A stretch of 64,000 nt of DNA from Arachis hypogaea (Eukaryota; Streptophyta; Magnoliopsida; Fabales; Fabaceae). Position numbers and translations under genes: made by a program. The DNA lies in NCBI RefSeq assembly GCF_003086295.3, contig NC_092039.1, positions 67,971,649 to 68,035,648 on the forward strand, read 5' to 3'. Below are positions 1 to 8,701 of the stretch, piece after piece; position 1 is the stretch's first letter, and each line of letters begins with the position of its first letter. Under the pieces are notes generated by a model. The model saw nothing but the letters and a program-made list of their open reading frames with translations. It was not told the DNA's origin and made no database searches.

Positions 1-207
1 AGGTTCAAATTAATGTGAGAAGTTATAAAAGTAACTCTGAAAAGGCTCAAAAAGCCAAATAAAAAGAGATTACAAAAATAACTTAAAAGGGCCGACCAAC
101 GACAAAGTCGGACCCAACAAAAACGAGGTACTCAAGCACCCGAGGTCCGAGAAAAGCTCGGACCCAAGAAAGAAGCCTTAAAACGGCGAGAACCAAGATT
201 TCGAAAA

Positions 208-485
208 ACGCTTACTAAAAAGTTGCTTTACAAAAGCAACTAAAAAGTACAAGCGAAAGAACGAAATCAAAGGAAGTTTCGACAACGCTTACTAAAAAGT
301 TGCCTTACAAAAGCAACTAAAAAGTACAAGCGAAAAGAACAGGAAGTTTCAAAACGCTAGCTAAAAAGTTGTTATCCGAAAACAACTAAAAAGCACAAAA
401 GCGGAAACAAAAGGTCAAAACGCTAGCTAAAAAGTTGTTATCCGAAAACAACTAAAAAGCACAAAAGCGGAAACAAAAGGTCAAA
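208..485. repeat. Four tandem 66-77 bp units with internal hairpins
   Basis: Units begin at 208, 285, 354 and 420. Units 3 and 4 appear identical over 66 bp. Each unit has facing arms (agttgc...gcaact in units 1-2, agttgtt...aacaact in units 3-4), so every unit can fold into a short hairpin. The array lies just beyond the stop of the antisense ORF and would be in the 3' untranslated part of that transcript. Confidence 0.85.
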
Positions 486-609
486 ACGCGAACAAAAACA
501 CCGCATAATAAAGTTACCACAAGTAGCTAAATAAAGCAAAAGGTGTCCAAAAGCATTCACAGAAACCATCCAACAAAAAGCCCACAGGCCGGGCAAACCA
601 CTAAAAAGA

Positions 610-2511
610 TTACAGAGGATCAAGGTCCTTTCCAGACTCCACATCAACAGCAGGCTGCGGAGGAAACATAGATATCGGGACTGCATCAACGGCAACATCA
701 TCCCGACCAGATCTATCCCCGACCAAAGGTGAAGTCGGGTTCTCAACCGGAGCTTTGGGGTCGGACATCGGAACCTCATCCTCGGAAGGAGCAGGAACAA
801 TCTTCCCCTCCACAACAACGTTGTCCGTACTGAATAAGCTCAGATCCAGGTCGGGAGCAAGAACCCGGACCTGAGCCTTCAAATTCTCAAACATGGCATC
901 CATACCCTTGGCCACATGACCTTCCAGCTCGTAAAACTTGTCCTGCGCAGATTGCAACTCCTCCTTTGTCTCCACAAGCTCGGTATATAGCCGAGTATAA
1001 TTCTCTGTAGCCGCCTTCGCCATCTCCTCAGATGTCTTCGCTGCCGCCACAGCCGCGGTAGCTTTAGTTTTCTCTTTCTCCAAAGAGGCCTCCAACTCAG
1101 TAATCCTGGCAGCCTTCATTTGACTAATCCTATCAAGCTCGGACTGAGTCTTCTCAAGTCGGGAGCTGGTCGCCCCAAGGGGGGATTTCTTGAACTCCCG
1201 GGCAATAGCGGCATGAAGACTAGCCATCCGGACACAACTCCGCGCCATATACTGAAAATGATGCTCCATAGAAACATCATCAGTGGAAATAAAGGTCTGA
1301 GGGAGAATATGCTGCTCAATCCAACCAAGAGCGTCAAAGTCCTTATCATTGAAACCGGCAAGCTCTTGAGAGGTCTTCTGCTTCTTAAGAGGAGGACCCG
1401 AAAACGGGGGAGGAGAAGAAGTAGCAGGCCCAGAGGTCGGAGGATCCTGACTTATAGCTCGGAACTGGGGAGTCGGAATAGTCTTCGACCGAGTCTGAAC
1501 ACCCACAGTAGTCTTCTGCGGAGAAGATCGGGCAGAAGCCTCCCCGGCCTCAATATTCCGGGCAGCCACGGACTTCTTCGTCCGACGAAGGAACTTCATG
1601 GAATCCGCCTGAGAAGCCATCTCTGCAAGAAATAAAGAAAAGGATTACCACAACAGAAATTCCAAACAAAAAATAAGCAAAACCAAAATACGAGAAAAAA
1701 TGAATCTCAGAAGAGGTCGGGAACTACCTAACTCGGAACGGAGAAGGCTTGGATCTCCCAACATTTTCTTCGTATCCAAGTGAGGTGCCCGACCCCATAA
1801 ACTGCTCACCACACCCACAAAAGCCTGCTCCACCTCATCTAGACTCTCAAGGGTATACTTAACAGACACTATATTCTCCTGCCAACAAAGAGGAAAAGAA
1901 GGCTCCCCACTCTCATCTAGAAAGAAAGGTCGGACGTCTCCAACATCCCGGACCTTGAAATAAAAGTTCTTAAAATCGTGAAAAGACTCATCATACAGGG
2001 TACAGAACTTCCTCCCCTGGTTAGCCCTAAAAGAGACCCAAGACACCTTCCCTCCACCCGAACCCGGCTTCGTCAACACAAACAAATAGGAAAAAAGAGA
2101 AATAGAGGGAGAGACACCCAAAAACTGACACAAAAGTTGAAACAGCTTTAAAAACGCCCAAGAATTTGGATGAAGCTGCGTAGGGGCAAGGTTACAAGAC
2201 CACAACACCTCGGACTCCAGGTCGGTAAAAGGAAGTCGGACACTCAGCTTAGAGAAAAAGCAATCATAAGCATAAAAGAAGAGCTTCTCAGAACTATCTA
2301 AAGGCGGGAAGCACACTCTCTCCTCGGAATCCGGGGCTACTAGTTCATAATCCCTCTCAGATTCTCTATCTTCACATATGCTACATTGCCTACGAAACCT
2401 AGCTAAATACTCAGAATCTACCACAGAAGGGACTCTTAGAGGAACAGGATCTACCCAACCAAGACCACTTGGAATCTTGGTCGACATCGCTTGAAGAACC
2501 TTTCGAGACAT
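610..2511 (-). CDS. Antisense extra ORF of the Tat-like element, two exons (putative plant transposon domain protein)
   Basis: Exon 1 runs 2511-1728 and exon 2 runs 1622-610. Between them is a 105-nt candidate intron with a GT donor at 1727 and a pyrimidine-rich TTTCTTGCAG acceptor ending at 1623. The split codon stays in frame (784 nt + 1,013 nt = 599 codons with stop), giving about 598 residues. Exon 1 has the Trp/Phe-rich pattern of the 'putative gypsy-type transposon' domain family (PF04195-like), such as the segment WVSFRANQGRKF. Exon 2 is Ser/Pro-rich, then has a long Ala/Glu/Lys coiled coil (roughly residues 130-260 of that exon), and ends in an acidic tail. Function is unknown. Both exons are free of stops, so the copy may be young. 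An unspliced reading would give two separate ORFs (1645-2511 and 610-1620). I prefer splicing because the junction keeps frame exactly. Confidence 0.68.
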
Positions 2512-3111
2512 AAAAATTCTTGCCTACAAAGAAGAATACAACAGCAAGCAAAAATCACATAAAAGCAGACAGCGAAAACCCATTCAGCAAAACAAAGAAA
2601 CAACGATCTTTGAGATGAAAATGCAGCAACCCGGAAACAAGATACCAAGAGAAAAGAGCCCCCCCATATACAAACAAAACAAAGCAATGGCGGCGCCTCT
2701 TTTCGGGGCAACCCAGGAATAGAGAAAAAGAAACAGAAGCATATGTGCACAAAAAAAGAGGTGGGAACAAACCTGGAAGAAAGAAACGAGGACGACGAGC
2801 TCCGAAGCAAGGAGAACGGAACGGCGGCGCAGAAGGAAACCCCGGAAAGGTCCGCGGAAAGATTCAGGAAAGAAGAAACAAAAGAAAAAGGAAGCGATGC
2901 TCAAAAAAAGAGAATGGCGAAAACTCAGAAAAAAGGAAGGGAACAGAATAAACGAAGAAAAAGGGGAAAAGGGGCAAATAAATAATGCCTTCACAGAGCC
3001 CGAACGGAAATCGAGAAGAAACGGTAAAATGCAATAAATGCTGAAACGGCCATTTTTGAAATTTTGAAAAACTACTATGCCCGAGCTCGACCTTCCAAAA
3101 AGGACGAACTC
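2512..3111 (-). other. Leader of the antisense ORF and 3' noncoding segment
   Basis: No convincing gene. The + strand is strongly purine-rich at 2745-2985 (runs of gaa/aag), so short Lys/Arg/Glu reading frames appear there by composition alone. On the - strand it is the pyrimidine-rich 5' region of the antisense transcript. Confidence 0.55.
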
Positions 3112-3123
3112 GGGCAGGGGCAC
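3112..3123 (+). promoter_or_regulatory. Polypurine tract of the Tat-like element
   Basis: The purine-rich run ggcaggggcac directly abuts the LTR start TGTTC. This is the expected plus-strand primer site and it fixes the orientation of the element. Confidence 0.75.
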
Positions 3124-3572
3124 TGTTCATACCCTGACCGGGCTCCTCTAACTCGGCAAAATCCATGAAAGGTCCGACCTCGTCCCAAAGCCCACGCCTG
3201 AGGTCGGACCTCGGACAACAAAGCTAAGAAGGCCCATCAAAAGGAACGAAGCCCAAAACCTAAAGGCCGAAAAGGCCTAGGGAAGGCGGTTCCGCAAAGA
3301 TAGAGATAAAACTCCCAAAAGATAAGATAAGATAAGAATATCTTATCCAGGGAAGATCACGGCCAGCTACTATAAATACACTGGAACACCCAGGTATAAC
3401 TCACATTCTAATTCTACTCAATATCTGCTTGAACCCATGCTAACTTAAGCATCGGAGTGTCATTGCAGGTACAACCACCAACCTCTCCGTACATCAAGCT
3501 CGGGTCCCTGACCCCCACCTCGGGCCTCTCCAGAGACGACCGAGCTACACGTTTCAGGTAACCCTCGGAACA
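3124..3572 (+). repeat. 3' LTR of the Tat-like element (449 bp)
   Basis: It begins TGTTC and ends GAACA, a perfect 5-bp terminal inverted repeat, and lies immediately after a polypurine tract. It contains a TATA box and, about 75-100 bp downstream of it, the phrase aagcatcggagtgtcattgc, which resembles the R/U5 start of legume gypsy LTRs. The host sequence after 3572 is recognisable as internal ORF1 sequence, which confirms the right edge. Confidence 0.8.
3371..3378 (+). promoter_or_regulatory. TATA box of the Tat-like LTR
   Basis: tataaata in the middle of the LTR, at the usual U3/R position. Confidence 0.6.
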
Positions 3573-4275
3573 GCTACCATGACTGAAGCCGTTAACTGCA
3601 TGGCCTCCTACCTAATGTCATGCATTCAAGACACTCCCATTGACGAATGTGGAGGATCAACCAAGGAGTATAGTAAGGGAGTGAATTTGGAGCTTCAAGA
3701 TGAAGAAGAGGAGTTGAAGCAAGAATTGCAACAAGAGGAGGAAGTTGAGATAATTGAACCGGAAAGAGTGGTTGAAAAATTAGGAGAGATTGATAGAGAA
3801 TTAGATTCAATCATTGATGAGTTCTTGTCCTCACTAACAAATCACCTTGAGGATCCTATTGAACCTTTTTCCATTGAACTTGAAAGTAATATTAAGGAGG
3901 GTGCGCTACCTCCAAAACATATAGTGAATGATGAAGAATTGGAAGATGTTAAGCAAGCAACAAATCTTCCTCTTGATGATGATTCCACACCAACACATGT
4001 TCTTTTTGCATTTGAGAAATCTTCTTCCATTAAAATTGAGGTTGATATTGAGATACGTTCCACATTACCTCCAAGTTATGACATGAAGTATGGAGAAGAG
4101 CTAGAAGAGGTTGGTGAGGAAGTGATTGAATGTGAAGAACTTTGTCAAGAAGTTGACTTGGAAGATGCTTGTCAAGAGATGGAGGTAACCAAAGAAGAGC
4201 ACAAGGGAGTGGACCTCACATTGTCAAAGTGTGGGGAGGTCTCTCTTTCTAAGTCACCATCATCCTTTACACCAT
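3573..4275 (+). pseudogene. ORF1 of host A, middle part (acidic region), split by element 1
   Basis: Open reading through 4275. The ATG at 3579 is probably not a real start: the aligned region of the D copy (around 46590) reads straight through in the same frame, so the true N-terminus is beyond the Tat-like insertion. The sequence is very acidic (long Glu/Asp runs) with a conserved DECGGST-like motif and an 'IIDEFLSSLTN' motif that recurs in D as 'IIHDFLSSLIN'. It reads directly into the TSD accat. The next codon of the gene is completed at 12253, where the frame continues without a stop. Function unknown; an ORF1 protein specific to this non-autonomous family. Confidence 0.75.
4271..4275. 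repeat. Target-site duplication accat, left copy (element 1)
   Basis: accat here and again at 12248-12252, flanking element 1 exactly. Collapsing them to one copy keeps the host ORF1 frame. Confidence 0.93.
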
Positions 4276-5739
4276 TGACGTTAGGATTTTTGCTAGTAAA
4301 GAATTTTATAAAAATAATCGCGTTGTAGATATAGATCCTAAACCAACAGAAATCCCTTCGTGCAAATGTTTTGGTTGTCATAAGTAACAAATCCCTAAAT
4401 AAATTGATAACCGAATTATTCAAACCTCGGGTCGTCTTCTCAAGAAATTGCAGGGAGGTATGTTCTTATTATTGGTTGTGAGTCTTGTAAATTGGGGGCT
4501 TTGAAAGTAAGAAAGAAGTATGTTAAATGATAAGAAAATTAAAATAGTAATCATAAAATAAACTTTTGCCAATGTATTAGAACTAGAAGTCCTATCCTTA
4601 TCAATTGTGATGAGAATTGGATTTTAATCCCACTTAATTAACCTTTACTAAAGCAAAGAAAAGTCAAGTGGAATAATTAATTTGATCCTCAAGTCCTAGT
4701 CAATCACTGTGGAAAAACTAGTTTTAAAGCGATTTGCCAATTTCAACCACTGCTTTATTTGATAACTCAAGCGTCACCAATTACTTAACCAAAGCCAATA
4801 GTAAATAATCTAAATAAAAATCATATGTCTGAAATACCTCAAATTATATTTAATAAAAGAAATCAAATCTAACATAGAAAAGTTCATAAACAAATAAAAG
4901 AGAAAATAAATAAAAAAGGAATATTGAACCTGTGATGGAGAAGAAAAATTGGAAGTTGAAATAATAATAAATCCTAAATCCTTTAAGAGGAATTCTAATC
5001 CTAAATCCTAAGAGAGAGGAGAGAGCCTCTCTCTCTCTCTCTCAAAACTACATCTAAAATGTGAAAAGTGAATTATGATCTGATCTGAAGTGTCCCCTTC
5101 ATTTCTCCACTTTATAGCCTTTAATCTGTGTTTTCTGGGCTTGAAACTGGGTCAGAAACAGCCCAGAAATTGCTGATTGTGAAATCTGGAATCTGGTCCG
5201 TACAGGTCGCGGCAGAGTGACACGGAGGCGTCATCCACGCGTTTGCGTGGAATGAGATTCGCAGATGCGACGTGTCCATGTGGAGCACATGTTTGCATCG
5301 CCTATCTGTACGGCCACTATGCCGAATTATATATCAAATCGAAGCTCCGAACGTTAGATTTCCAACGCAAGTGTAACCGCATCATTTGGACGTCTGTAGC
5401 TCAAGTTATGATCGTTTTAGTGCAAGAGGGTCAGGCTAACAACTTTGCAGTTCCTTCAACTTCTTGTATTCCTTCCACTTTTGCGTGCTTCCTTTCCATC
5501 CTCTAAGCCATTCCTACCCTATAATCCCTGAAATCACTTAACACACATATCAAGGCATCTAATGGTAATAAGAGAGGATTAAATAAAAGAAAATAAAAGC
5601 CAAAGAAGTATGTTTTCAATCATAGAAAAAATCCTGGGAAGGAAATGTAAAACATGCAAATCGTATGAATAAATGTATGAAAGATTGATAAAATCCACTC
5701 AATTAAGCACAAGATAAACCATAAAATAGTGGTTTATCA
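4276..5739 (-). repeat. 3' LTR of element 1 (1,464 bp)
   Basis: Paired with 10797-12247. It contains a ct microsatellite near 5028, a palindromic segment (ccacgcgtttgcgtgg, 5235-5250), the conserved U3 block near 5320-5415 and the U5 module cgggtcgtcttctcaag near 4430. Confidence 0.9.
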
Positions 5740-5753
5740 ATCTCCCCACACTT
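5740..5753 (-). promoter_or_regulatory. 3' polypurine tract of element 1
   Basis: On the - strand AAGTGTGGGGAGAT directly precedes the 3' LTR start TGATAAACC. Confidence 0.85.
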
Positions 5754-7184
5754 AAACATTAGCATGTCCTCATGCTAAGCTCAAGAGAAGCTATAAAGGA
5801 GTGAAGAGGAATGATAGAGAGTATGCAGTGCAACCTATCTATGCGGATGCAACTACATGCAAAATGTTTCTACCTACTTGATTAAAAGTAAATAAGTTCT
5901 TCAAGACAAATATGAACCAAATTCCACTAATTCAAATTATACAATAAAAAGCAAGTAAACTTGTAAGAAGATAGCTCATGAAAGCAGGGAACATAGAATC
6001 AAGCATTGAACCCTCGCTGGTTGTGTATATCACTCTAATCTCTCAAGTGTCTAGGGTCAATCACTCTATTCTTCTCTAATCATGCTTTCTAAACTTCGTT
6101 CTTCATCTAACCAATCAACAAATATTTAATGTATACATACAAACATCATGAGGTCTTTTTCAAGGTTGTAATGGGGCTAACGTAAGGGTAAGGGTATATG
6201 TATAAGGCTAAGTGAGCTAAAAATTGAACCCTTGATTAGTCTATGATCTCACCTAACATATACATACTTTATACAATTTAGAATGCTTTACCTAGCTACC
6301 CAAAATTTTCCCACTTTTGTATTGCATGCTCATGTATCAAACTTATTTTTGAATTTTGTCTTATGTGCATTGATTTTTTTTTTAATTTGCATTTGGGGTA
6401 ATATATTTTTTTTGTATCCCCTTATTTAATTACTTAAATTTTTTTATTTTTTATTTATTTTTTATTTTTTTATTTTTTTAATGCACATGGTAATTTAATT
6501 ATTTTTGATTTCACATGAGCATGCTTCCCAAATTTTCAAATAACTTATTCAATTTAATTCCCTACTTTTTTTTCTATCATCCCATGTTCCCAAAAAAAAA
6601 ATTCCCCACACTTAAATTATACACAATATCTATCTTAAGCTAACCAAGGATTCAACTTGAGATTTTTATTTTGTTTTTCTGCTTAAGGCTAGTAATGTGG
6701 TTATAAAACAGAAGGGGGTTAAAAGGCTCAAGGGGGGTTAACAAGGGTGACATAAAAGGGTAGGCTTATTTGGGATAAGTGAGTTAATAATCAAATATGG
6801 CCTCAATCATATGCAAGCATGTAAATATACTAAATAATGGACATATAGACTGAAACAAGGTAAAGATTGCAATCATAAAGAAGAAAACACACAAGAATAA
6901 AATATTATGGTTAAATAATGTAACCATGTAAATAAGCTCAAATCTCACAGGTTGTGTGTTCTAGCTTTTAACTATGTTCCAAATACAACTTCAAACAAAT
7001 TTAACAAATTTTTTTTTAATTTAAATTAGTGAAATATTATAAAAAATTTCTTGAAAAAGAAAATATTACTTCAACCAAGTAGTAATTAAATGCATAAAAT
7101 CAAACAAACATGCAATCAAATATGCAAATGCAGCAATGAACAAACAAAGAAAATAGAATATTGGTGTTGAAAAGAAGGTAACTA
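5754..7184 (-). other. 3' noncoding region of element 1
   Basis: About 1.4 kb with no convincing gene, AT-rich with long T/A runs (6370-6600, 7000-7030). The same region recurs in host A (18180-19936, + strand) and element 3 (58435-59940). Shared phrases include the stretch on cacatcac/ttaagc near 6660-6700 and the 'ctcaaatctcac' segment near 6940, so its order is conserved although it codes for nothing obvious. Confidence 0.6.
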
Positions 7185-7350
7185 ACCCCTGGAAGTCGGT
7201 ATCGACCTCCCCACACTTAAAGATTGCACCGTCTTCGGTGCATGCTAAGATGTACAGGTGGATGGGTGGCTTCGCAGCTAGTGCTCTTTTTATTTCCTTC
7301 CTTGCCGGTGGTTTGGGAGTAGCTTTCTCTTTACCTTTCTTGGTGGTCAT
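7185..7350 (-). pseudogene. Stub of ORF2 in element 1
   Basis: It starts at the ATG at 7350, just after a TTTTCAG-like splice acceptor, as ORF2 of host A does at 16819. The first residues are basic (MTTKKGKEKATPKPPARK), matching the basic start MSDRKGKGKAKAS of host A. After about 30 codons it jumps directly to the segment that follows ORF2 (hairpin plus purine tract). The whole central domain, roughly 1.2 kb, has therefore been deleted. It is unlikely to make a useful protein. Confidence 0.6.
7206..7242 (-). promoter_or_regulatory. Hairpin followed by an internal polypurine tract (element 1)
   Basis: On the - strand TGCACCG-AAGA-CGGTGCA (7242-7225) is a perfect 7-bp stem with a 4-nt GNRA-like loop. 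It is followed within a few bases by AAGTGTGGGGAGG (7218-7206), nearly the same as the 3' polypurine tract of this element. The same pair occurs at 59951-59988, and in weaker form at 18131-18166. Confidence 0.65.
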
Positions 7351-7377
7351 CCTGAAAAGGGAAAAAGAAAGTAACAA

Positions 7378-8634
7378 GTAAAGCTAGGGGATCCAGCAAG
7401 GAAGAGAACGGGAAAGGTGATAATCAATGCACAGTAAAGAAGAATGACGTTAACACATGGTCATGACTACATGTGAATAGTCATCAATGGAAATATAGCA
7501 AGTGCATGTGATGACAGTTAAATGCAAGATGTTTATCGGCATGCTGTCAAAGGCATGAGTAGCATAGATCAAGCATTCAATGTCCAAGTTAGAATACCAA
7601 GTCTTTCAAACTAACAACATGTTTGTAATAACAATTATATTTAATTAATAAAATATAAAAAGAGTTTTGTGAAAACCAGGCATTTAGAGTAGTAGAATAA
7701 AAGAAATCTAAAAATAGTGCGCAATGCCATACGGGCATTTTCACAAACACATAACATGCATGTTAAATAAGGTATGGAAAGTATTAAATTGAACATGCAA
7801 GCAACCCTATAAAAAAAATAATATATAATTGTCAAACAATTTCTTAACAATCCACAAGCAAAATAATGACCCAAATAAATTTCCAACACCAATTAAAAGA
7901 AAAAGAAAGAAAAAGAAAAAGAAGGGAAAGAAAAGATTTAGATTTTGGGAAGAAAAGATAAGATAGTTGGCAGTGATTTGGATAAGCTGTGCGGCACAAG
8001 TGACGCGGACGCGTGAGTGACGCGTTCGCGCGGATAGCGCTTTTATGAAATAATGCGGACGCGTTATCCACGAGGTCGCGTGGATCGATTTGTGCCATTA
8101 GCGCGAGGGCAGCCTCGTGCACACACAACTCTCTGTTTGAAAAATTTATTTTGCCAAAAATTTGGGTGACGCGGTCGCGTGGTTGACGCGATCGCGTGGA
8201 TGGCCTAAATTTGAAAATGGCGCAGACGCGTGGGGCAGATGTACGCATGGTAGGGATTGTATGGCTAGCACGGCTCCAGCCCAATTCCAGTTCAACTTTC
8301 GGCCATACACCCTTTTTACGTCGATTTTGAGGCACGCGTTCGCATAGGTGATGCAAACGCGTGGGAGACATTTTTTTCCACATGATGCGGACGCATCATC
8401 GATGCGGTCGCGTGGACCAATTTGTGCCAAAGGCACGCCTCCAGCCACGCTTTTGCGTGACTCTCTGTTCAATTCATTTTCTTCCTAATGCACCTATGAC
8501 GCAGACGCGTCGCGTGCGAGAAATTTTTTTTATGCAGTATGCAGAATGCAAAATACAATGAATGTCATGCAAAAATTTCAGGTTCAAACAAAATTCAAAA
8601 ACAAAGCAAAATAGAAAGGGAACGATCATACCAC
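7378..8634 (-). repeat. Post-ORF1 noncoding region with acgcgt palindromic array
   Basis: From 7998 to 8520 the sequence is packed with gacgcg/cgcgtc and acgcgtggat-type motifs, alternating purine-pyrimidine, against an AT-rich background. Short reading frames in this stretch arise from the repeats and are not genes. 7378-7997 is AT-rich with nothing recognisable. Confidence 0.7.
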
Positions 8635-8652
8635 GGTGGGTTGTCTCCCACC
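8635..8652 (-). promoter_or_regulatory. Post-ORF1 hairpin GGTGGG-AGACAA-CCCACC (element 1)
   Basis: Perfect 6-bp stem, 50 bp after the ORF1 stop at 8702, preceded by AGTGCTA. Equivalent hairpins are at 12767, 49324, 61314 and, with a different stem, at 21607 and 38294. Confidence 0.75.
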
Positions 8653-8701
8653 TAGCACTTTTAGTTAAAGTCCTTAAGATGGACGTTTGGTGAGCTCCCT
8701 G

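Larger units (their letters stand above)
1..3572 (+). mobile_element. 3' portion of a Tat-lineage-like Ty3/gypsy LTR retrotransposon
   Basis: The right boundary is a + strand LTR (3124-3572) preceded by a polypurine tract. The internal part carries an ORF on the opposite strand between the presumed pol region and the 3' LTR. Antisense extra ORFs in that position are known from Tat-lineage gypsy elements (RIRE2/Grande type). Gag-pol, the 5' LTR and the other target duplication lie left of the window, so the lineage call is inference. The element sits inside ORF1 of host A, whose sequence resumes at 3573 with gctac as the probable duplicated target. Confidence 0.72.

Noticed and set aside
1120..1635. 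171-codon + strand frame
   Set aside because: Shadow of the antisense ORF exon 2; no homology pattern of its own.
2743..2985. Lys/Arg/Glu-rich + strand frames
   Set aside because: Low-complexity purine tract opposite the pyrimidine-rich leader of the antisense ORF.
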